A stretch of DNA of 13,424 nucleotides, from assembly GCA_003241215.1 (NCBI GenBank), contig QFOL01000087.1, forward strand, positions 1-13,424. The letters run 5' to 3'. The stretch comes from Agrobacterium fabrum. Its GTDB lineage: Bacteria; Pseudomonadota; Alphaproteobacteria; Rhizobiales; Rhizobiaceae. Below are positions 6,991-13,043 of the stretch, in pieces. The notes beneath the pieces were generated by a model. That model was not told the DNA's origin and did not search any database. It was given only the letters and a program-made list of their open reading frames with translations. Position 1 is the first letter of the stretch, and the number at the start of each line of letters is the position of its first letter. The translations under genes were made by a program, and so were the position numbers.

Positions 6991-7977
6991 CTAGCGTGCG
7001 GTGATGCGTTCGACCATGGAAACGGGCACGACCTGAAGCCGGGTTTCCGGCTCGTCGCTGTCAAGCGCGGTCAGGACCTTCTCGGTCAGCGCGTCGAAGG
7101 ATTGCGCGATGGTGGTCAGCTGGTAGCTTTTCCAGCCGGCCTGCGGAATATCGTCGAAACCGACAATCGAAAGGTCTTCCGGCACCCGACGGCCCATTTC
7201 CAGCCGCGCGGCGTCCATGAAGCCGAGCGCCAGCAGATCGGTCACGCAGAAGGCGCCGTCTATCGTCCTGTCGGCAAGCAATTCGCACCCGGCCTGATAA
7301 CCGCTTTCATAACTTGTCGGCCCGCCTGACCATGAAACGACCTCGATGCCTTCGACGGCCATGCGCTCGGTGAAGGCGGCCGCGCGGCGCAGCTGCGCAG
7401 GCGTCTGGCTGCCGCTGGAAATGACCGCCGCCTTCCTGCATTGTGCCCTTGCAAGCCGCATGGCGGCGAGACCGGCGCCGTGGTAGTCGTCGCTCAGCAC
7501 CATGTTGGTATCGGTACGATCCAGACGCTGGTTGATGAGAATGAGACGCACGCCATTGGCGATACATTCGTCGACAATCGAGGCCGGCGGTTCGCCGGAA
7601 AGAACGACGATGGCCTGCGCGCGGAATTCGAAAAGACGTTCGATCAGCGGCGCGATGTCCTTGCGGGCATCCGCTGCATTCAGCAGCAGGCATTGCAGGC
7701 CGCGGCGCAGAAGGCCGATGCTGAGAAAGTCGAGCTGCCGCGAAATGAAGGGAGAGCTGAGATTGGCGCCGACCACCCCGATGAGATTGGAGCGGTCATT
7801 GTTGAGACCCTGGGCCAGACGGTTGACGCGGTAGCCGAGTTCCTGCGCGGCTTTCAGCACCTTGCGCCGGACAGTCTTCGATACGCTGCCGCCCGGGGTG
7901 AAGGTGCGCGAGACGGCGGAGCGTGACACACCGGCCCTTTTCGCCACCTCTTCGGCTGTCACGAACCCTCTCGCCAT
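6991..7977 (-). CDS. LacI-family transcriptional repressor
   Basis: A 328-residue LacI/GalR-type regulator. The helix-turn-helix is at residues 7-27 (AEEVAKRAGVSRSAVSRTF), followed by a hinge helix with the minor-groove leucine motif LAQGL at 54-58. A periplasmic-binding-protein-like effector domain covers about 64-328 (LIGVVGANLSSPF ... DLSIVGFDD). Such proteins usually leave the DNA, or bind it, when a sugar or related metabolite occupies the core. The ATG at 7977 is preceded by AGGGGGAG (7989-7982), a strong binding site. The gene is convergent with the phosphatase operon, and the two stop codons are only 15 bp apart, a gene order that often persists when regulator and target are inherited together. 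The tandem central-CG palindromes at 3765-3799 are the best candidate operators. No matching palindrome was found upstream of this gene, so autoregulation is not supported. Confidence 0.95.
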   Translation of the reverse strand: MARGFVTAEEVAKRAGVSRSAVSRTFTPGGSVSKTVRRKVLKAAQELGYRVNRLAQGLNNDRSNLIGVVGANLSSPFISRQLDFLSIGLLRRGLQCLLLNAADARKDIAPLIERLFEFRAQAIVVLSGEPPASIVDECIANGVRLILINQRLDRTDTNMVLSDDYHGAGLAAMRLARAQCRKAAVISSGSQTPAQLRRAAAFTERMAVEGIEVVSWSGGPTSYESGYQAGCELLADRTIDGAFCVTDLLALGFMDAARLEMGRRVPEDLSIVGFDDIPQAGWKSYQLTTIAQSFDALTEKVLTALDSDEPETRLQVVPVSMVERITAR

Positions 7978-8092
7978 TCAACTCCCCCTTGCGAAACCGT
8001 AGGTCTGATATCACAGGCCATACGGTGTCGCCTATTCCAAACCGAATATTTGGCTCGGGAGGGGCTTCTGCCGGCCACCTCCCGCACCCGGA

Positions 8093-9652
8093 TCATTCCT
8101 CGGAAAGGGCGGTGTTCCACGCCCGGATCTTCTCGATATTCCGGTCAGAGCAGGACACGATCTCGAACTCGAACCCATCGCCGGCGACACGTTCGCCGAC
8201 TTCGGGAAGGCGGTTGAGACGCCAGAGGACGTAACCCGCGACGGTGGAGTAGCGGTCGGCCTCGTCCACCAGATCGATATCCAGCAGATAGGACACTCTT
8301 CTGACATCGACAGCGCCATCCAGCAGCCAGGAGCCATCCTCCGCCCGTTCGGAAATCTGCGATTCCTCGCCCTCATCCGGAAACTCGCCGGCAATCGCCT
8401 CGAGAATATCCGTCGGCGTCGCTATGCCCTGAAGGGTGCCATATTCATCGATGATGACGGCCATCTGCAGGGGCGACGTGCGCAGCTGCTCCATCACCTG
8501 CAGCGCCGTGGCGCTTTCATGCACGACAAGGGGCTCACGCAGCGAGCGCTCAAGGTTCAGTTTTCCGTCATGCAGGAGATCGCGCAGCAGATCCCTGGTC
8601 GCAGCGACACCGAGGAATGAATCCAGCCTGCCCCGCGCCAGCATCAACCGGGAATGGTCGAGGTCCAGCAGGCGATGTCTCAGCGTGTCGTGATCGGCGT
8701 CGACATCGAGCCAGTCGATCTCGGTTCGCGGCGTCATGATCGAAACGACGGGGCGCTCGGCAAGCGTGAGCACGCCGCGGATCATGTCCTTTTCCTCGGA
8801 TTTGAACAGGTCGCCTTGCGCCGCCTGTGCGGCGATGACGTCGGCTGTCTCGCCGAGGGACTGCTGTTCGCCGACCCGGCCGCCCAGAAGCCGCAGAATG
8901 GCGTCGGAGGTGCGCTCGCGCATGTCGCCGGCGGTGATGCGCCTTTCACGGTTGCGCCTGCCGAGCTGGTTCGCCGCTTCGATGAGCACGGAAAAGCCGA
9001 TTGCGGCATAGAGATAACCCTTGGGGAGGTGGAAGCCGAAACCCTCGACGATCAGGCTGAAGCCGATCATCAGGAGGAAACCGAGGCAGAGAATGACCAC
9101 GGTCGGATGTTTCGACACGAAGGCCATCAGCGGCCTCGACGCCGCCATCATCACGGCCATGGCCACACAGACGGCGGTGATCATCACCCAGAGATTGTTG
9201 ACCATGCCGACGGCGGTGATGACGCTGTCGAGCGAGAACACGGCATCGAGCACCACGATCTGCACGATAACCTGCCAGAAGACCGCATGCACCACCTTGC
9301 CCTGTTTCGGCTTGTGGCCGCCCTCCAGCCGTTCGTGCAGCTCCATGGTGCCCTTGGCGAGCAGGAAGGCGCCGCCGAGAATGAGGATGAGATCGCGTCC
9401 GGAGAAGGAAAGATCCGCGACAGTGAACAGCGGCCGCGTCAGCGTGACGATCCATGAAATCGAAAATAGCAGCAGGATACGCATGATGAGCGCCAGCGAC
9501 AGGCCGATAACCCTCGCTTTGTGGCGTTGATGCGGCGGCAGCTTGTCGGCAAGGATCGCGATGAAAACGAGGTTGTCGATGCCGAGGACGACTTCGAGGA
9601 TAATAAGGGTGACGAGGCCGATCCAGATATTTGGATCTGCGAGGAATTCCAT
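8093..9652 (-). CDS. TerC-family membrane protein with CBS pair and CorC-type domain (YoaE/YegH type)
   Basis: A 519-residue inner-membrane protein with the same architecture and length as E. coli YoaE/YegH. Residues 8-230 form a seven-helix TerC domain with the acidic signatures [12 protein letters not shown] (15-30, E20 and D26) and [16 protein letters not shown] (135-150, D136 and D142). Then come a CBS pair (about 300-425; MTPRTEID at 306-313, [16 protein letters not shown] at 402-417) and a CorC/HlyC-type C-terminal domain (about 435-510). TerC relatives are linked to metal-ion export, notably manganese, and to tellurite resistance; the substrate here is inferred only. I start at the ATG at 9652, with AAGG 9 bp upstream. 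A TTG at 9658 would add two residues but leaves too little room after the binding site. An upstream leader with a strong hairpin suggests regulated expression. The repressor gene follows on the same strand after 115 bp. Confidence 0.93.
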   Translation of the reverse strand: MEFLADPNIWIGLVTLIILEVVLGIDNLVFIAILADKLPPHQRHKARVIGLSLALIMRILLLFSISWIVTLTRPLFTVADLSFSGRDLILILGGAFLLAKGTMELHERLEGGHKPKQGKVVHAVFWQVIVQIVVLDAVFSLDSVITAVGMVNNLWVMITAVCVAMAVMMAASRPLMAFVSKHPTVVILCLGFLLMIGFSLIVEGFGFHLPKGYLYAAIGFSVLIEAANQLGRRNRERRITAGDMRERTSDAILRLLGGRVGEQQSLGETADVIAAQAAQGDLFKSEEKDMIRGVLTLAERPVVSIMTPRTEIDWLDVDADHDTLRHRLLDLDHSRLMLARGRLDSFLGVAATRDLLRDLLHDGKLNLERSLREPLVVHESATALQVMEQLRTSPLQMAVIIDEYGTLQGIATPTDILEAIAGEFPDEGEESQISERAEDGSWLLDGAVDVRRVSYLLDIDLVDEADRYSTVAGYVLWRLNRLPEVGERVAGDGFEFEIVSCSDRNIEKIRAWNTALSEE

Positions 9653-9730
9653 GGTCAATGGCCTTTATGGGAACGGGTGCAGACGCAGAAAACCCCGGAC
9701 AGAATATCCGAGGCCAAAACCCGTCGCGTT

Positions 9731-9779
9731 GAGAAAAACAAGAAAAGTCGAGGCTGGCTTTGCGTTACGCAAGCCAGCC
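9731..9779 (-). terminator. Intrinsic-terminator-like hairpin in the TerC leader
   Basis: On the minus strand GGCTGGCTT pairs perfectly with AAGCCAGCC (9779-9771 with 9760-9752). It is continued inside by GCG/CGC with a TAA loop and one bulged A, giving about 12 pairs. A T-rich run (TTTTCTTGTTTTT) begins about five bases later. It ends 79 bp before the TerC start codon. It could end readthrough from the gene at 10064-10942, or act as an attenuator of the TerC transcript. Confidence 0.7.
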
Positions 9780-9936
9780 CCGTTCGGTGTCGACTGCCGT
9801 CGCTACTGTCGCCTTCGTCAGGCATAGGGCGGAATGATCCCACTCATAAGTCAATTCTTGTAGAAGCCGACCTAGCAGATTTCCGGCGGATCGAAAAGCT
9901 CTTTTTGCTTTCCGTCGCGCCATGAAGATTCAGAGC

Positions 9937-9999
9937 TGCAATCTTTGCATGCAAAAATGAGATTTTTGTCAGAGGCAGCGTTTGCGATGCAATCTTTGC
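9937..9999. repeat. Cluster of overlapping palindromes with a 12-bp direct repeat
   Basis: TGCAATCTTTGC occurs at 9937-9948 and again at 9988-9999. The first copy is a perfect palindrome TGCAA-TCT-TTGCA (9937-9949). It overlaps a 12-bp palindrome TTTGCATGCAAA (9944-9955), which runs into an inverted repeat CAAAAAT-GAG-ATTTTTG (9952-9968). The second copy is preceded by TTTGCGATGCAA (9981-9992). The density points to a binding site for a dimeric regulator. Confidence 0.6.
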
Positions 10000-10018
10000 G
10001 ATTAGTGTCTGTCTGGAC

Positions 10019-10042
10019 GGAGCAAGCCGCTACCGCTGCTCC
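10019..10042 (-). terminator. Stem-loop after the hypothetical gene
   Basis: GGAGCA (10019-10024) and TGCTCC (10037-10042) form a 6-bp stem, possibly extended by AGC/GCT. It lies 22 bp past the stop codon of the gene at 10064-10942. No T run follows on the minus strand, so efficient intrinsic termination is doubtful. Confidence 0.3.
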
Positions 10043-10063
10043 AAAGGCCCAGTGCGGTGGGTG

Positions 10064-10942
10064 TCAAAGCCTGTAGTCGTCAATGCTCAAGACGCCGAAG
10101 GGATTAAATTTATATCCGTCTTCCTCATACCGTGTGTCGTCGGCAAGGGTGGCGCGACGATCCTTCATGGCCGCTTCAACGCCATCACGCGCCATCTGAT
10201 CGGCGACATCATCCATCAATGCGGCGATCTTTAATTGTTCGGCATTCGTCGACGGCTGGTCATTGTCTTTTTTGTTGAAGCGGACCCGCACATCCGGCAG
10301 GCCGATCAGATGAAAGCCGACGCTCGCCATGCCGTCGGCATCGTCGCCAATCGGGCGACGCGCGAAAGCGAGACGGCAGGTTCTGGCAAGCGCCAGAAGA
10401 TCCCCGGCGGCGGCTTCGCGGCGGGACTGCTCGAAAAGCTGCTTCCAGCGCCGCTCACCGTGGGCGACACCTGCGCTTTCACCCTTCACCGCAATGGCGC
10501 CTTGACCAAACATATGCTGCACGAACTGCAAGGCTTTTGCGGATGTCGCGACCGCGTTTTCCGCATCCATGGACGGGCCGAGCACGTAAAGAACCGAGCC
10601 GTGTCTTGCGACGGCTTCCTCGTCGGCCTCCTGATAGGTCTCCGGGTCGACGCGGTCCCAGCAGACGCTGAAGGAACGCTCCATCCGGTCGTCCGCCTCA
10701 TCCTGTGAATAGTCCTCATCGATGCTGAAATCGGGCGCAAAACCGTCGATGGCGGCGCGGGCGCTCTTCTGCAGCGACGCCAGTCCATTTTCCACGCCGA
10801 GAAAACAGAGGATGTGACGGGGTTTGTATTCGGAACGGGATTCGGCAAAGGCCGCCGGCTTGCCCGATGCTGCGCCGAGCGAAGGTCTTGCCAGCACAAG
10901 GCCGCCCAGAAATGCGAGAACGCCACGACGCCCTGAATTCAT
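10064..10942 (-). CDS. Exported hypothetical protein, possibly DUF4261-like
   Basis: A 292-residue protein of unknown function. The N-terminus has a twin arginine (RR at 5-6), a hydrophobic stretch (7-18) and an Ala-rich cleavage region near residues 23-26, so export, perhaps by the Tat route, is likely. The mature part begins with KPRHILCFLGVENGLASLQ and an acidic patch (71-87, many Asp/Glu). Segments AIAVKGESAGVAHGERRW (149-166) and SVGFHLIGLPDVRV (207-220) recall, from memory only, DUF4261 proteins; this was not checked. No catalytic motif is seen. The ATG at 10942 has a GGGGG binding site (10953-10949). The gene appears monocistronic. Its stop is followed by a stem-loop and the regulatory region of the TerC gene. 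Confidence 0.85.
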   Translation of the reverse strand: MNSGRRGVLAFLGGLVLARPSLGAASGKPAAFAESRSEYKPRHILCFLGVENGLASLQKSARAAIDGFAPDFSIDEDYSQDEADDRMERSFSVCWDRVDPETYQEADEEAVARHGSVLYVLGPSMDAENAVATSAKALQFVQHMFGQGAIAVKGESAGVAHGERRWKQLFEQSRREAAAGDLLALARTCRLAFARRPIGDDADGMASVGFHLIGLPDVRVRFNKKDNDQPSTNAEQLKIAALMDDVADQMARDGVEAAMKDRRATLADDTRYEEDGYKFNPFGVLSIDDYRL

Positions 10943-10947
10943 CCGAT

Positions 10948-10982
10948 ACCCCCAAGGTTTGCATCGACAGGATGAAGGGGGT
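10948..10982 (-). promoter_or_regulatory. Inverted repeat able to mask the ribosome binding site
   Basis: On the minus strand ACCCCC (10982-10977) can pair with GGGGGT (10953-10948). The latter includes the only binding site for the gene starting at 10942. The loop would be 23 nt. A six-pair G/C stem is strong enough to affect translation, but no ligand or partner is suggested. Confidence 0.3.
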
Positions 10983-10994
10983 TTTACACCGGCA

Positions 10995-11034
10995 TGTATA
11001 ATTCAGGCCATATGGTGCTCGATTTTTTTTCGAG
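10995..11034 (-). promoter_or_regulatory. Candidate promoter of the hypothetical exported protein
   Basis: On the minus strand TATACA (11000-10995) is a good -10 element. An A8 tract flanked by CTCGA/TCGAG (11034-11018) lies upstream and could act as an UP-like element. The hexamer 17 bp upstream of the -10 matches the -35 consensus poorly. The resulting leader would be about 46 nt. Confidence 0.3.
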
Positions 11035-11057
11035 GGGCATCGCAGTTTTGAGGCCTC

Positions 11058-11093
11058 GATCGGACAGGGCGGCATGCAGCTCCCTGCCCGATC
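11058..11093 (-). terminator. Strong stem-loop after the short-chain dehydrogenase gene
   Basis: GATCGGACAGGG (11058-11069) and CCCTGCCCGATC (11082-11093) form a 12-bp stem with one internal mismatch, a possible G-U wobble, and a 12-nt loop. It starts 22 bp after the stop codon of the gene at 11115-11888. No T run follows, so it may stabilise the mRNA end as much as terminate. Confidence 0.45.
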
Positions 11094-11114
11094 CGGGGTG
11101 TCATCCGGCAGCGG

Positions 11115-11888
11115 CTATTTTGTGGTGTAGCCGCCATTGACCAGAATGGTCTGGCCGGTCATCCACCAGCCATCCGTGACGAGGAAGCGGATATAGGGAA
11201 CGATATCCTCGATATCGGTGAGTCCGGTTTTCGAGAAGCCGGAAAGGGCGGCGGCACTCTTGTGATAGGCCTGGGCCTCCGGCGTTTCCTGACCGTAGAA
11301 GAATGGTGTGTCCATCGGTCCGGGGCCGATTGCCGTCACGGATATGCCGCGTTCGCCAAATTCCTTGGCGGCCGCACGGGTGAAGTGCTCCACTGGAGCC
11401 TTGGTGCCGGCATAGCTGGCGTAAAACGGCGTGAAGGCGCCCAGGAGCGACGTCACGAGGGTGCAGATCTTGCCGTTGTCGCTGACGTGGCGACCGGCCT
11501 GCTGGAGGAAAAAGAAGGCCGATTTGGCGTTGACCGCAGTCATCTCGTCATATTCGGCCTCGGATGTTTCGAGGATCGGCTTTTTCAGCACCTTACCAAC
11601 GGTGTTGATGGCGATATCCGGGCGGCCAATGGCGGCGACGGTATCGGCAAACAGCTTTTCGACCGCACCTGCCGTGGTGAGATCGGCCTGAAGGGCGACG
11701 GCCTCGGCGCCGGCTGCCTTTACCGCGGCCACGGTTGCTTCGGCATCGGCCTTCGTTGCGGCGCTGTTATAATGGATGGCGATGGCGCGGGCGCCCTGGC
11801 CGGCAAAATCGCGGGCAATCAATCCGCCGAGATTTTTCGCGCCGCCGGCGATGATGACGGTTTTGCCCTTGAGGGAATGGTCTGTCAT
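11115..11888 (-). CDS. Short-chain dehydrogenase/reductase (SDR)
   Basis: A 257-residue classical SDR, probably an NADP(H)-dependent cytoplasmic oxidoreductase acting on an alcohol or ketone. The Rossmann glycine motif is AGGAKNLGG (14-22), with Asn19 where the family usually has Gly. Lys18 in this loop favours NADP. The usual NNAG is NTVG (95-98). The catalytic tetrad is complete: Asn120, Ser147, Tyr159 and Lys163 (YAGTK). The C-terminus WMTGQTILVNGG (242-253) is typical of the family. The ATG at 11888 has an excellent AGGAGG (11901-11896). It is divergent from a LysR regulator and shares its intergenic region, so it is probably that regulator's target. The substrate cannot be predicted. Confidence 0.94.
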   Translation of the reverse strand: MTDHSLKGKTVIIAGGAKNLGGLIARDFAGQGARAIAIHYNSAATKADAEATVAAVKAAGAEAVALQADLTTAGAVEKLFADTVAAIGRPDIAINTVGKVLKKPILETSEAEYDEMTAVNAKSAFFFLQQAGRHVSDNGKICTLVTSLLGAFTPFYASYAGTKAPVEHFTRAAAKEFGERGISVTAIGPGPMDTPFFYGQETPEAQAYHKSAAALSGFSKTGLTDIEDIVPYIRFLVTDGWWMTGQTILVNGGYTTK

Positions 11889-12024
11889 GGGTCGGCCTCC
11901 TTTTGCCGTGCTTGGCCAGCTGGTGGCCGCTTTTGTTGCTGCAGGATATCGTCTAGTATTTTGTGATAAAGACGCTCATTCTGACATGACCTGTCAGAAA
12001 ATCCGCACAATAGGATGTTCCCGG
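11889..12024. promoter_or_regulatory. Shared SDR/LysR promoter region
   Basis: The 136-bp divergent region should hold both promoters and the regulator's site. On the SDR side, AGGAGG is at 11896-11901. On the LysR side, TAGGA is at 12011-12015, 9 bp before the TTG start. Clear -35/-10 pairs were not found on either strand. Confidence 0.5.
11979..11999. promoter_or_regulatory. Perfect 8-bp inverted repeat, candidate LysR operator
   Basis: TTCTGACA and TGTCAGAA are perfect inverted arms around a 5-bp spacer TGACC. The site is centred at 11989, 36 bp before the LysR start and about 100 bp before the SDR start. LysR regulators bind dyads with a T-N11-A core in such divergent regions. The core spacing here is not a textbook T-N11-A, but the symmetry is striking. 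Confidence 0.6.
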
Positions 12025-12942
12025 TTGGACCGTATCGATCTGTTCCGTATCTTCACGCGCGTCGTCGACTGCGCGAGCTTCACGCGGGCCGCCGATACGC
12101 TCGGCATACCGCGCTCTTCGGTTTCAGCGGCGGTGCAGGAACTGGAGGGGCGCGTCGGCGCGCGGCTGCTGAACCGCACGACGCGCAAGGTTTCGCCAAC
12201 CGAGGATGGTTCGGCCTTTTACGAGCGCTGCCAGCGGCTGATCGCCGATGTCGAAGATGCGGAAAATCTTTTCCGGCAGACGGCGGCGCAGCCCTCGGGC
12301 CGGCTGCGGATTGACGTGCCGGGCCGGATCGGCCGGCTGGTCATCGCACCGGCGCTGCCGGAATTTCTCGATCTTTATCCGCAGATCGACATAGGCCTCG
12401 GCGTTACCGACCGCGCCGTCGATCTGGTGGAAGACAATATCGATTGCGTGCTGCGCGTCGGCCCGCTCAGCGATTCCGGCCTGATCGCGCGGCCAATCGG
12501 CAAGCTGCCGCTGATCAATGTCGCAAGCCCCTCCTATCTGGCGCATCATGGAACGCCGAAAACACCCCACGATCTCTCCCGCCACTGGGCCGTCAATTAC
12601 GCTTCGCCCTCCAGCGGGCGGGTGGAAAACTGGGAATGGGTGGAAGGCGAGGCGCTGCATTCGCTTTCGATGCGCGGCCGCGTCACCGTCAACAATGCCG
12701 AGGCCTATATCGCCTGTTGTCTCGCCGGCCTCGGCCTGATCCAGATACCGGCTTACGATGTCGGGCCGCATCTGGAGAGCGGCGAACTCATCGAGGTCAT
12801 GCCGGCCCATCGGGCTGAGCCGATGCCGATGACCTTGCTTTATCCGCATCGCCAGCACCTGTCGCGGCGGCTGCAGGTCTTTGCGGAATGGCTGGAAGCC
12901 CTGCTACAGCGGCAGCTTCTGTCGCGGCATGTGCCCCGCTAG
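12025..12942 (+). CDS. LysR-family transcriptional regulator
   Basis: A 305-residue LysR-type regulator. The winged helix-turn-helix covers about residues 3-60 (helices at 18-37, SFTRAADTLGIPRSSVSAAV), followed by a linker helix to about 88 and the effector domain (91-295, starting RLRIDVPG). I place the start at TTG 12025, read as Met: the protein then begins DRIDLFRIF like typical family members, and TAGGA lies 9 bp upstream. An in-frame ATG at 11986 would add 13 residues, lacks a binding site and would overlap the palindrome at 11979-11999. The effector is unknown. It probably controls the divergent SDR gene and itself. Confidence 0.93.
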   Translation: MDRIDLFRIFTRVVDCASFTRAADTLGIPRSSVSAAVQELEGRVGARLLNRTTRKVSPTEDGSAFYERCQRLIADVEDAENLFRQTAAQPSGRLRIDVPGRIGRLVIAPALPEFLDLYPQIDIGLGVTDRAVDLVEDNIDCVLRVGPLSDSGLIARPIGKLPLINVASPSYLAHHGTPKTPHDLSRHWAVNYASPSSGRVENWEWVEGEALHSLSMRGRVTVNNAEAYIACCLAGLGLIQIPAYDVGPHLESGELIEVMPAHRAEPMPMTLLYPHRQHLSRRLQVFAEWLEALLQRQLLSRHVPR

Positions 12943-13009
12943 TCGCTGCTCCAGCCTATTTTTATCATAGCGAGATTCGGCGTTATAAAGCGTCGTCACT
13001 TGCGCCATT

Positions 13010-13039
13010 TTGGCCTCCGCCAAGAAGCCGAAGGGAGGC
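13010..13039 (+). promoter_or_regulatory. Alternative hairpins around the ribosome binding site of the last gene
   Basis: GCCTCC (13013-13018) can pair with GGAGGC (13034-13039), which covers the binding site GGGAGG (13033-13038) of the gene at 13044. The same bases can instead join an exclusive hairpin TTGGC-CTCC-GCCAA (13010-13023) that frees the site. This is the geometry of a translational switch, though the stems are only five to six pairs. Confidence 0.3.
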
Positions 13040-13043
13040 GCAT

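Larger units (their letters stand above)
9653..10063. promoter_or_regulatory. Long regulatory region upstream of the TerC-family gene
   Basis: These 411 bp contain no recognisable full gene. Reading leftwards they hold a stem-loop just after the hypothetical gene (10019-10042), a cluster of TTTGC/GCAA palindromes (9937-9999), a possible -35 hexamer TTGACT (9854-9849) with no good -10 at normal spacing, a 56-codon open frame (9825-9655) ending 2 nt before the TerC start, and an intrinsic-terminator-like hairpin (9731-9779) inside that frame. Taken together this resembles a leader with attenuation. Confidence 0.5.

Noticed and set aside
8037..8053. CCAAA/TTTGG inverted repeat between the TerC and LacI genes as a LacI autoregulatory operator
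   Set aside because: Only five-base arms, no central CG, and no similarity to the tandem palindromes before the phosphatase operon.
8654..9457. Long forward open frame (267 codons) opposite the TerC-family gene
   Set aside because: The opposite strand encodes a clear TerC-CBS-CorC protein. The forward product is rich in His, Asp, Gly and Glu, as expected for an antisense shadow of GC-rich coding DNA.
9731..9860. Manganese riboswitch of the yybP-ykoY class before the TerC-family gene
   Set aside because: The leader has AGTAGCG and a terminator-like hairpin, but I could not find the GGGGAGUA loop, the GUCGUCA segment or the second conserved loop. A covariance search is needed before naming it.
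12124..12858. Reverse open frame (244 codons) opposite the LysR gene
   Set aside because: The forward frame is a textbook LysR protein; the reverse product is a compositional shadow.
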